DNA of 64,000 nucleotides from Chitinophaga polysaccharea (lineage in GTDB: Bacteria; Bacteroidota; Bacteroidia; Chitinophagales; Chitinophagaceae): assembly GCF_902150045.1 (NCBI RefSeq), contig NZ_CABFVU010000003.1, positions 186,001-250,000 on the forward strand. Reading direction: 5' to 3'. The position numbers and the translations under genes are program-made. The notes under the pieces are model-generated. The model was not told the origin of the DNA. It was given only the letters and a program-made list of their open reading frames with translations, and ran no database searches. The number at the start of each line of letters is the position of its first letter. The first letter of the stretch is position 1. Shown one piece after another: positions 54,790 through 62,518 of the stretch.

Positions 54790-56118
54790 GACACTATCTC
54801 ATAAACTGTGTAAATATTAAAAATCGGGGTTTAGCTCTGATTTTTTAATTTTAAAGCATATACAGTTTTATGAAGACAGAAGATTTTTTATCAGACGACT
54901 TTCTGAAGCAGTTTAAAACAGCAGATCAGCTAAACGATTTTCTTGCCCAGATTCAGAAGCGGGGTATTGAAAAGATGTTGGAGGGAGAGCTAGATAGCCA
55001 TTTGGGCTATGACAAGCATGAACATAATGATAGTGCCAATAGCCGTAATGGCTATGGTAAGAAGAAGATTAAGACCAGCTATGGTGAATCTGAGATAAAA
55101 GTTCCCAGAGATCGTGATGCTAGCTTTAATCCTATGATCATCCCTAAACGCGAAGGGATGGCTCAGGGCCTGGAAGAGGTAATTGTGTCCTTTTATGCCA
55201 AGGGAATGAGTGTGTCCGACATCGAAGAGCAAATAAGAGAAGTATATAAATTTGACGTTTCCACGGCCACGATCAGCCGCATCACCAGCCGGGTGACAGA
55301 AGATATTGTCGCCTGGCAAAACCGGCCATTAGAACCGGTTTATCTCATAGTCTGGATGGATGGCATTGTGTTCAAGGTACGGGAGAACAGCAAAGTGGTG
55401 AATAAAACCGTCTATATCGCTGTCGGCCTAAAGCGGGATGGCCTCAAAGAAGTCCTGGGAATGTGGCTGGGTAAGAATGAATCAGCTGCCTATTGGATGA
55501 CTGTACTTACAGATCTGAAGGCCCGTGGCCTGGAAGATATTCTAATTACAGCCACGGATAATCTTAATGGCTTCACTCAGACTATCAAATCGGTGTTCCC
55601 TCAGTCTGCAACTCAGGTTTGTGTCGTACACCAGATACGTAACAGCTGCCGCTATGTAGTCTGGAAAGATAAAAAGGAGTTTACCACCGATATGAAGGAT
55701 GTTTATGCTGCACCAACCAGACAGGCTGCCATGGCTGCTCTTGACGCCCTGGATGTTAAATGGAGTACAAAGTATGCATACGCCATCAAAAGCTGGCGCG
55801 AAAACTGGGAAGACCTGACTGTCTTTTTTGACTTTCCCATGGAGATCAGACAGATCATCTACACGACCAATCTCATCGAAAATCTGAACGGTAAAATTAG
55901 AAAATATACCAAAAACAAACTATCCTTCCCTACTGATGAAGCTGTCCTTAAATCAGTATACCTGGCTTTACGGGAAGTATCAAAAAAATGGACCATGCCC
56001 ATTAGAAACTGGGGCATGGTCCTAAATCAGTTTTTAACTATTTTTGATAAAAGAGTGAGAATCTAATTATTAATTTGATCCCCGATTTTTAAGTTTACAC
56101 ACTTATTGAAATAGTCCC
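54790..56118 (+). mobile_element. IS256-family insertion sequence
   Basis: A 1329-bp element is bounded by imperfect terminal inverted repeats (about 19 of the first 25 bases match: GACACTATCTCATAAACTG against GGGACTATTTCAATAAGTG, then GTGTAAA on both). Both ends continue with AAAAATCGGGG a few bases further in. An 8-bp direct repeat flanks it. One intact transposase gene fills the interior, so the element is complete and possibly active. Confidence 0.85.
54870..56066 (+). CDS. IS256-family transposase
   Basis: This encodes 398 residues with the mutator-type layout: N-terminal DNA-binding region, ELDSHLGYDKHE and NSRNGYGKKKIKTSYGE motifs, then the DDE catalytic core with Asp in VWMDGIVFKVREN, Asp in ITATDNLNGF, the CVVHQIRNS element typical of IS256/Mutator, and Glu in YTTNLIENLNGKIRK. 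The length is typical (about 400). The reading frame is intact and lies inside the mapped terminal repeats. It catalyses copy-paste type transposition of its own element. Confidence 0.96.
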   Translation: MKTEDFLSDDFLKQFKTADQLNDFLAQIQKRGIEKMLEGELDSHLGYDKHEHNDSANSRNGYGKKKIKTSYGESEIKVPRDRDASFNPMIIPKREGMAQGLEEVIVSFYAKGMSVSDIEEQIREVYKFDVSTATISRITSRVTEDIVAWQNRPLEPVYLIVWMDGIVFKVRENSKVVNKTVYIAVGLKRDGLKEVLGMWLGKNESAAYWMTVLTDLKARGLEDILITATDNLNGFTQTIKSVFPQSATQVCVVHQIRNSCRYVVWKDKKEFTTDMKDVYAAPTRQAAMAALDALDVKWSTKYAYAIKSWRENWEDLTVFFDFPMEIRQIIYTTNLIENLNGKIRKYTKNKLSFPTDEAVLKSVYLALREVSKKWTMPIRNWGMVLNQFLTIFDKRVRI

Positions 56119-56126
56119 TCTAAAAA
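56119..56126 (+). repeat. Target-site duplication, right copy
   Basis: TCTAAAAA, identical to 54782-54789, directly abuts the right terminal inverted repeat. Confidence 0.75.
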
Positions 56127-56148
56127 ACCGGAAAGCTTTATTATAGGA

Positions 56149-56886
56149 TCAATTATCATAATACTCATCCATCAGGTTTTTCCGTTCTTTGGTGTCGAGG
56201 TCGATGTATTCAAATTTTTTATACTGGCAGAATGATCCCATATCTTTATCTCCATTAATAAAAATACCGCCTACAAGGATAACATATTTACAAGGATAGC
56301 TGGTTTCTTTTACCAGTACTTCGATACGTTCATCTATAGCTTCATACATGACCTCAGTTGCTTCGAAAATCTGATTCTCCGCATTCAGTATTCTTTCTTT
56401 GCTGTGGAGGAAAATTTGTTCGATTGTATTCATCTGGAAATCCAGTGACGTGACATTCCCTTCGATGATCTGCCCTGCCACCAGTTTTCCAAGTGCTCCT
56501 TTAGCAGCGCCACAACATGCTGAATTACTACTTTGCCCTATCCTGCTTATCTCTCCTATTTGCCCTGCTTTAGTAATCCCAATATGTGGAGCATAAAATA
56601 CTACTACAGCTCCATCTTCCGGAACATGATGGGCAAAAGCGCCCATTCCCGTAAGTCCGGCAAAGGGGAAACCGTTAAGTCCTCCCAAATGAAACGGGCC
56701 AAGCATCTCATAGGCTCTCGGCGGATACTGTATGGCATTAACATCATCGCAACACATACTGTCTGCATGCATTAGCTGGTTAGGTTTTAATTTCAAATGT
56801 TTTTCAATTGTGTCCAACAACCGATTGACCGTATCGACAGAGCTTAATGCCTTCGGATACCATTTTCTTACAGATGCTATACTCAT
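56149..56886 (-). CDS. LCIB-family (beta-type) carbonic anhydrase homologue
   Basis: This encodes 245 residues resembling the LCIB/LCIC family, known from algal CO2 concentration and recognised as beta-type carbonic anhydrases. Visible signatures are SMCCDDVN (C45/C46, D47/D48), GLNGFPFAGLTGMGAF, AHHVPEDG (H86/H87), APHIGI, and SACCGAAKGAL (C124/C125). A Cys-His-Cys set fits the zinc ligands of the family, and the neighbouring Asp fits the catalytic residues. Not all LCIB-type proteins are active, and activity here is untested. It is the last gene of a four-gene operon, 12 bp after the bestrophin gene. The pairing suggests interconversion of CO2 and bicarbonate next to an anion channel. It is cytoplasmic, with no signal peptide. 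Confidence 0.8.
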   Translation of the reverse strand: MSIASVRKWYPKALSSVDTVNRLLDTIEKHLKLKPNQLMHADSMCCDDVNAIQYPPRAYEMLGPFHLGGLNGFPFAGLTGMGAFAHHVPEDGAVVVFYAPHIGITKAGQIGEISRIGQSSNSACCGAAKGALGKLVAGQIIEGNVTSLDFQMNTIEQIFLHSKERILNAENQIFEATEVMYEAIDERIEVLVKETSYPCKYVILVGGIFINGDKDMGSFCQYKKFEYIDLDTKERKNLMDEYYDN

Positions 56887-56898
56887 AATTTTATTTTT

Positions 56899-57915
56899 TT
56901 ACATGACAATATTATTAACAGGTTGTATGGCAGGTGGAAGTTCTTTCTCGCCCAGCATTTCACGCAGATCAATCTCTATATTCCTGCTGATCTGGGTGAT
57001 AGGAATATCATTGGCGTTGCCTTCAAATGGATTTTCCGTACTTTCACCGATTTGTTCCAAAACCAGAAACACCCAGCCTAAAAGCACACTAAACGGAATG
57101 GTAAGCCAGACTATATTGTCTCCAAACTTATCGATCATCTTAGAAAATTCGCCTAAAAATCCCAAAGGAAGCAAAAAGCACAAGGCATTCGTGAAATAGA
57201 GATTAATGCTCGAAAACTGTCTTGGATATGGAAAGTTTTTGATCCTTTCACATTTTCCCTGCTGATCATAAAACTCTTTGAACTGATTCTCAAGCGCAGT
57301 ATAATTATAATCTGAAATTTTACCTTCTTCATTTAATTTTCTCAACTGGGCAGACTGTAAAGCAATAATCTGTGTTGCTCTATTCCTGGTGGAAAGCACA
57401 TACTGCAGCTCATTATCGCTTAAAAATGGCTGGAGTTTATCCTCAATTTTGTCTTCCCATTCAGGGACTTTATAGTATTGCAGATACTCCTTATTATAAC
57501 TTTTAGTTTTTACATGCTCCCAGTTTTTTGTTTCCCTAAGTTGAAACCTTAATGCGGTAAGCCATGCAAAATGACGGTAAATGATCTGCTGATGCAAAGC
57601 AGATTCCTGTACCTTATCATTCATTCTTATGAAATCTTTTACGAAAATGCCAAAACTACGACTGTTATTGATGATCGCTCCATAGATCTGCCGGGCCTCC
57701 CAGCTCCGGTTATAGGTCTGCGTATTTTTAAACCCTGAAATGAATGCTGCGGCCGTCCCTAGCAATGCCACAGGAACCCAGGGAATAGCCAACCATTTCC
57801 AGCCTAGAAAATAAAAAAGTATTGTTGGAACACTGCTTAAAATAAGCATTTTATAAATTTTCTTCCTGGTCCACGGAATGAAATGATAAAGTCTGTAATG
57901 TGAGCCTATATTCAT
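56899..57915 (-). CDS. Bestrophin family channel
   Basis: This encodes 338 residues with the bestrophin/UPF0187 layout. The N-terminus carries WTRKKIYKMLILSSVPTILFYF, then VPVALLGTAAAFISGFKNTQTYNRSWEARQIYGAIINNSR, which is the conserved neck and selectivity region with the RSWEAR-type signature. Further TM helices lie around 200-275, and FEGNANDIPITQISRNIEIDLREMLGE near the end matches the conserved cytosolic tail. Bacterial bestrophins form pentameric ion channels. Eukaryotic ones pass chloride and bicarbonate. Here the LCIB homologue lies directly downstream and a potassium-type channel gene 6 bp upstream, so bicarbonate flux is a plausible cargo. Confidence 0.9.
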   Translation of the reverse strand: MNIGSHYRLYHFIPWTRKKIYKMLILSSVPTILFYFLGWKWLAIPWVPVALLGTAAAFISGFKNTQTYNRSWEARQIYGAIINNSRSFGIFVKDFIRMNDKVQESALHQQIIYRHFAWLTALRFQLRETKNWEHVKTKSYNKEYLQYYKVPEWEDKIEDKLQPFLSDNELQYVLSTRNRATQIIALQSAQLRKLNEEGKISDYNYTALENQFKEFYDQQGKCERIKNFPYPRQFSSINLYFTNALCFLLPLGFLGEFSKMIDKFGDNIVWLTIPFSVLLGWVFLVLEQIGESTENPFEGNANDIPITQISRNIEIDLREMLGEKELPPAIQPVNNIVM

Positions 57916-57921
57916 AAATAA

Positions 57922-58581
57922 CTAATTTTTCGATGAGAATTTGCTGATCAGGATTCCGACCAATACAACGGTATAAAATTGGCCGGCAATTCCAACAAAA
58001 GCAGTTATCAGTTTTGTAACATGGGTATTGGGAGTAATATCTCCAAAACCAATACTTGTAAAAGTAATAGAACAAAAGTAGACCAGATCTATAAATGTCA
58101 GAGCCGGAGATGTTATATCAACGCCTTTGAAAGATGCAGGATCACGGTACTGGAAATACTGTAGTAAAAAAACTGAAATTTCTATGAGTAACATATATCC
58201 ACATATGGATGCGGAAATAATATCTGTATTGATATATCCTGGTTTTATCAGAAATCGGAGTACTTCTATGAAAAGAAAGCAAAAGAATACTACATAGTTG
58301 ATATTCAACAATGTAAAATACCATGAAAGGTTCTTAAAAAACGGAATTCCAATGGGTAACAGCAAAATGACAATGAAGTGCAGATTTCTCAGCCAGTGTC
58401 TCCAGCTATGCTTTCCCGCAAACAAAAAAACGGATCCCAATCCTAAGATCAACATATTAGCGGGCCATATGACATGGGTGTAGAAATCCATATCTGTAAG
58501 AAATATTCCGACAAATAAATGCTGCATCAGGGCCAATAGAAGGATCTCATATTTCCTTTCGTGTAACTTTTGAATGATCAT
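57922..58581 (-). CDS. Ion channel with potassium-type pore
   Basis: This encodes 219 residues with about six hydrophobic helices. The last two flank a pore loop with SITFTSIGFGDITP, a TxGFGD version of the potassium selectivity filter. There is no cytosolic regulatory (RCK or cyclic-nucleotide) domain. The gene ends 6 bp before the bestrophin gene, so the products are made together. It may balance charge during anion flux through the bestrophin. The start ATG at 58581 follows a 34-bp gap. Confidence 0.88.
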   Translation of the reverse strand: MIIQKLHERKYEILLLALMQHLFVGIFLTDMDFYTHVIWPANMLILGLGSVFLFAGKHSWRHWLRNLHFIVILLLPIGIPFFKNLSWYFTLLNINYVVFFCFLFIEVLRFLIKPGYINTDIISASICGYMLLIEISVFLLQYFQYRDPASFKGVDITSPALTFIDLVYFCSITFTSIGFGDITPNTHVTKLITAFVGIAGQFYTVVLVGILISKFSSKN

Positions 58582-58615
58582 TTGGGATTTAGATGGTATG
58601 GTCTTTAAAAATAGG

Positions 58616-58960
58616 TTACTTCTCTTCTGCGGGTACAGGGGCTACCCCTGAAGCTGAATTCAGATACAATGGTGCCGCGATACGGAACTGATTCAAACTA
58701 TCGCCCTTGTCGAATAATCCTCCATCTTCAAATTCAAAAACATCTCTGGACGCTGATGATACTGCCGGGAACCGTGCTCCTACCTTCGTTTCAATATGTG
58801 AGCATTCCGGACAACTATCATTCTTTTTCAGTAACGCCTGTTGATGTCCGAAATAATTTAGCAATTTATTGCCATCGTTTGTTGGGTTATAATTATGCTG
58901 TCCTTTTCCCCAAAAGAGAAGCAAAATAAGCATAGCGATGATCATCAGATGAACTTTCAT
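58616..58960 (-). CDS. Small secreted protein of unknown function
   Basis: This encodes 114 residues from the ATG at 58960. The N-terminus is a signal-like helix (MKVHLMIIAMLILLLFW), and the rest is polar with one CPEC pair and an acidic segment. It is the first gene of the operon with the channel, bestrophin and LCIB-type genes. I do not recognise its family. It might be a periplasmic accessory. A longer reading of ten residues upstream exists. Confidence 0.6.
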   Translation of the reverse strand: MKVHLMIIAMLILLLFWGKGQHNYNPTNDGNKLLNYFGHQQALLKKNDSCPECSHIETKVGARFPAVSSASRDVFEFEDGGLFDKGDSLNQFRIAAPLYLNSASGVAPVPAEEK

Positions 58961-59236
58961 ACTTTGCAATTTAATTAAAATTACAAACATTCTGAGATGC
59001 TCCCTTCCTGATAGCCCAGAAGCGTCTGATAAGGCTTCTTGTTGGTTTGCGCCTCGGGATTATGTCAGTACGTGCAATACCTGATGGGGATGAACATGAT
59101 AAAAGCGTGAGTTACTGAGCAAAGATGGCAATATACTATATTTCGCTTCTGATATCCCAGGGGGGCAGGGGCAGCTGCAGAAGAATGGTTGCAATGGTAA
59201 TCCATGCCAATGTTATACTAAATCCTGAGGTAGGCA

Positions 59237-60094
59237 TTACTTCTCCCTGAATTGCGTTGGCGTAACACCAGCCTGTGCTTTAAAGAAATTCGAAAAATAT
59301 GCATGATCCACAAAGCCAAGCTCAAATGCAATTTCTTTTATGGAAAGATCCGTTGACTGAAGCAGCCGCTTTGCTTCCAGCAGCACGCGTTGCTGTATCA
59401 GCCTGGTAGCCGATACATGAAGATGGTTTTTACAAAGAATATTCAGATAGTTTGCCGAGATGTGCAGCTTCGAAGCATAGAAGCCAACCAGTTTTTCGTC
59501 CTTGTAAAATTTATCAATCAGCATATTGAATTTTGCAAGCCTGGGGTTAGACTGGAATACTTTCAGGTCTGTAAAAATACGCTCTGCTTCTTTGCTCACA
59601 ATTGCAGCAATAACCGCTGCCCTGGCACTGATGATCTCCTGTACTGAGTTGGGTGAATTGAGCTCATCCCTGATGGCGTCAAATTCATACTTCAGCAATT
59701 TGAAATTATCATTGGTCAGTGGGATCACCGGGTGATTCATATAATTCGAGAACGAGAAACGGAAAAAGGATGCGAAGCGCTCAAAAAATTGCTGCTGTAT
59801 CATCAGCTGGTAACCTGTTGTACCGGGTTTGATGCTCCAGGTGTGCACCTGGCCGGGGAACAGTACATGAATTTGTTTATTCCCTATAGGATAGTCGTGG
59901 AAGTCGATATTATGAACCCCTTTTGCCGATTCAAACAGGTTGATGATATAAAAATCGTGCTTATGCGGCTTATCGATATGCCGTTCGCCATGCAGTTCAT
60001 TGAAGAGGAATTCTTCCTTGCCGGCCAGCTGGCCTTTCCTGAATTCATGGATGCCTAATACAGGAACATGGCCTGCGTTGTCATTAGTCTTCAT
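59237..60094 (-). CDS. AraC family transcriptional regulator
   Basis: This encodes 285 residues. The N-terminal cupin-like domain (about 25-110) has HIDKPHKHDFYIINLF and VLFPGQVHTW. The C-terminal two-HTH domain (about 185-284) shows YASKLHISANYLNILCK and the AraC signature LSIKEIAFELGFVDHAYFSNFFKAQAGVTPTQFR. Ligand-sensing N-termini of this type often bind small sugars or related effectors. The divergent amidohydrolase gene and the amidohydrolase relic are the likely target region. Confidence 0.93.
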   Translation of the reverse strand: MKTNDNAGHVPVLGIHEFRKGQLAGKEEFLFNELHGERHIDKPHKHDFYIINLFESAKGVHNIDFHDYPIGNKQIHVLFPGQVHTWSIKPGTTGYQLMIQQQFFERFASFFRFSFSNYMNHPVIPLTNDNFKLLKYEFDAIRDELNSPNSVQEIISARAAVIAAIVSKEAERIFTDLKVFQSNPRLAKFNMLIDKFYKDEKLVGFYASKLHISANYLNILCKNHLHVSATRLIQQRVLLEAKRLLQSTDLSIKEIAFELGFVDHAYFSNFFKAQAGVTPTQFREK

Positions 60095-60101
60095 ATCAGC
60101 A

Positions 60102-60124
60102 AAGTTAAGTAGGGAGCTTAACTT
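60102..60124. promoter_or_regulatory. Inverted repeat upstream of AraC gene
   Basis: AAGTTAAG / CTTAACTT (60102-60109 with 60117-60124) lies just upstream of the AraC start codon. It could be an autoregulatory operator or part of the leader. Confidence 0.35.
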
Positions 60125-60152
60125 CTAAAATATGGAAATTTATGACAATAAA

Positions 60153-60189
60153 AATGGACTGCCTCTGAAAGACGCAGAGGCAATCCATT
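60153..60189 (-). terminator. Terminator of amidohydrolase relic
   Basis: A 15-bp stem (60153-60167 with 60175-60189, one G-T type pair, 7-nt loop) directly abuts the stop codon of the relic. Confidence 0.65.
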
Positions 60190-61025
60190 CTAATAACAGA
60201 ATACAATATTCCCTTTATGCACCAGCGACTTAACCGGTGAAACCCTTGCTACTGCTTCGGCGGAGCAGGATGCCTCCAGGAATACAAGGTTTGCATCATC
60301 GCCAGCTTTAGGCCATTATTGTTTTCCTTTATCATCCAGGGGAAGTATATACCTGGTAGCAAAGCCCAGTGTTCTTGAAAGTGCCCATTCTGAATTATAG
60401 CCATACAGGCCTGCAATGAGTTTTACTTTCCTGAGCATATGGCCAGGGCCAAAAGTGCTCCAGTGATCCTGGATATTATCGTTGCCCACCAGCACTTCTA
60501 CACCATGCTGTGGAAAGGCTACCAACTCAGCGCCGGCTGACTTCTTTTGTTTTTCAGCGCGGTTTCCAGGTGCTTTAATGAAATCAAAGCCGGAGGTGGG
60601 ATCGATATTGAAATGGGAGCGGATATAGTGGGTACCGTTCGGCTGCAGGAACTCAATCAATTTGCCGGCCCGTTCCACGGAGGTTTTCAGCCATTCAGGA
60701 ATCATCTTCTGCTCATAGGCAATCTGGTCCTTTACAGTTTTCCTTTTGCCGAAACGGCCTGCTATGGAAGGCCATAGAGCATCTTGTCCAAATGGGCATG
60801 CATATCCTTGAAGACAGGGAGCATCAGCCAGCCTTTTGCATCAATGGCATCCCGGCCTGCATCGTTAGGGGTGACAGCCTTAATTTTACCGTCTTCTGTT
60901 TCAACACAGAAAAGCGCGGTATTCGTTTTCACTACTTCTTCGCCATCGTACTCAAAACCCGTTTCCGGCAACACATTTTTAAATGTGTAGCAGCTGGTGT
61001 TTGCTGTTTTATCCATTGGTTTCAT
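60190..61025 (-). pseudogene. Decayed amidohydrolase (cytosine deaminase-like)
   Basis: Homology to the forward amidohydrolase gene can be followed through several frames. The N-terminal part reads KNVLPETGFEYDGEEVV to MHAHLDKMLYG. A one-base loss at about 60766-60774 shifts the frame, after which AYEQKMIPEWLKTS, THYIRSHFNIDPTSG and ELVAFPQHGVEVLVGNDN follow. A large internal deletion joins FPQHGV to VLVGNDN at about 60513. Finally CAA has become TAA at 60316-60318, with the homologous tail (WPKAGDDANLVFLE) still readable to 60190. At least three disabling changes are present. Confidence 0.85.
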
Positions 61026-61080
61026 TTACAGCAAAGTAAGGGGTAAATATCTCCGGAACTTTGTGTTATCTATACGGATA

Positions 61081-61146
61081 CTTGAAAGATTTATAATTCC
61101 CGGCAGATTATTGATAAATCTTTCAAGGTATATCATGAATCTTTCA
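61081..61146. promoter_or_regulatory. Operator-like repeats between divergent amidohydrolase copies
   Basis: CTTGAAAGATTTAT at 61081-61094 and its perfect complement at 61114-61127 form an inverted repeat. A third half site GAATCTTTCA at 61137-61146 repeats the AATCTTTCA part of the second arm exactly 21 bp downstream, two helical turns, a spacing favoured by AraC-type proteins. The AraC gene nearby is the obvious candidate. Confidence 0.5.
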
Positions 61147-61168
61147 CAGATCAGGTTGCCAGGAAGAT

Positions 61169-61176
61169 TATTTTTG
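61169..61176 (+). promoter_or_regulatory. Candidate -7 box of amidohydrolase gene
   Basis: TATTTTTG fits TAnnTTTG and lies 18 bp before the ATG at 61194, just downstream of the operator-like repeats. The -33 element is not clear. Confidence 0.45.
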
Positions 61177-61193
61177 TAAAAAAGATAGGGACG

Positions 61194-62369
61194 ATGAAGA
61201 AAACGGAAATATCCCGTAAAGAATTTATAAAAATGTCCGGATTGGGATTTACAGGAATGGCCTTTGCACCCGGCCTGCTGGGCCCTGCAGGGACGTTTGC
61301 CGGTACTGCAGCAGGCAGCAGCGGAAAAAGCTACCTGTTAAAGAATGTGCGGCTTGAAACGGGATTTGTTTACGAGGAAGGGGAGGTAGTACACACAAAA
61401 ACAGAATTGTTCTGCATAGAGATCAAAGACGGAAAAATAAAAAGTATTTCCGCCAATAAACCGGAGTCCGCCAATGCTATTGATGCAAAAGGCTGGCTGA
61501 TGCTTCCTGCCTTCAGGGACATGCATATCCATCTTGATAAAACTTTCTATGGCGGCCCATGGCAGGCAACCAGGAGAGGGCAGGGGGGCGTTAAGGGCAT
61601 GATTGCGCTGGAAAATAAAAAGGATTCCTTTGGTGCGGAACTGGTGGTATTTCCACAGCATGGCGTATTCTATACTGATTCAGTTCCCTGGTTAAAGGAG
61701 GCGGCAAAAATGGACATTGATTTTATTGGCGGACTGGACCCGTATACCATTGATGGAGCTATTGAGAAAACAATAGATTTCACGGTACAACTGGCGCTGG
61801 ACAATAAAAAGGGAATTGATATCCACCTGCATGAATCAGGAGAATCAGGGCTGAAAACAGTAGAATACCTGATTAAAAAGGTAAACGAGAATCCTGCCCT
61901 TCAACACAAAACATTTTTAAGCCACTGTTTTGTGCTGGGCAGGATCGATAAAGTGAAGCAGGAGCAGGTGGCAGAGCAACTGGCGGCAGCAGGTATAGGT
62001 ATTGTTTCCACCATTCCTTTCGGAGGACTGATTATGCCTATACCTGTGCTTTATAAGTATAATGTAAATGTGATGACCGGCAACGACAGTATCATTGATC
62101 ACTGGAGCACATTTGGATCCGGAAGCGTATTGGAAAAAGCCCATACAATGGCCCAGTTATACGGTTATTCTACGGAGTTCCTGCTGTCGAGAAGCCTGAA
62201 GCTGGCCACGGGAAATATACTCCCGCTTGATGATAAGGGAGTGCAGCAATGGCCCAGGGCCGGCGATGCAGCAAACCTGGTATTGATAGATGCCAGCTGC
62301 TCTGCAGAAGCAGTGGCAAGAATATCGCCGGTAAGATCCCTGATAAACAAAGGACAAATCGTGTATTAA
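61194..62369 (+). CDS. Amidohydrolase (cytosine deaminase-like), shortened
   Basis: This encodes 391 residues with a Tat-like signal (SRKEFIKMSGLGFTG). Metal-site residues of the amidohydrolase fold are present: H111 and H113 in MHIHLD, H211 and H213 in DIHLHESGE, H244 in FLSHCF and D298 in TGNDS. Compared with the decayed copy and with the usual family length (about 440-460), roughly 60 residues are missing at about residue 140 (near 61614), where MIALE joins NKKDSFGAEL. The lost block corresponds to the part that reads AYEQKMIPEWLK to SHFNIDPTSG in the relic. The metal ligands remain, so activity is possible but doubtful. Substrates of relatives include cyclic amides and cytosine-like compounds. 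Confidence 0.8.
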   Translation: MKKTEISRKEFIKMSGLGFTGMAFAPGLLGPAGTFAGTAAGSSGKSYLLKNVRLETGFVYEEGEVVHTKTELFCIEIKDGKIKSISANKPESANAIDAKGWLMLPAFRDMHIHLDKTFYGGPWQATRRGQGGVKGMIALENKKDSFGAELVVFPQHGVFYTDSVPWLKEAAKMDIDFIGGLDPYTIDGAIEKTIDFTVQLALDNKKGIDIHLHESGESGLKTVEYLIKKVNENPALQHKTFLSHCFVLGRIDKVKQEQVAEQLAAAGIGIVSTIPFGGLIMPIPVLYKYNVNVMTGNDSIIDHWSTFGSGSVLEKAHTMAQLYGYSTEFLLSRSLKLATGNILPLDDKGVQQWPRAGDAANLVLIDASCSAEAVARISPVRSLINKGQIVY

Positions 62370-62394
62370 GTATCCTATTTTAAAACTGTGAACA

Positions 62395-62430
62395 AAATGC
62401 GGGAAATTATTTTCCCGCATTTCTTTTTTT
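62395..62430 (+). terminator. Terminator after amidohydrolase gene
   Basis: A 12-bp stem (62395-62406 with 62411-62422) with a 4-nt loop is followed by CTTTTTTT. Confidence 0.85.
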
Positions 62431-62518
62431 GGGAGATGCCTATGCGCTCTGATAATAATTTACTATATTAGGAATGATACAACCCTTTTCCCACGTTAAC
62501 AGTTAATCCGCTTAATCC

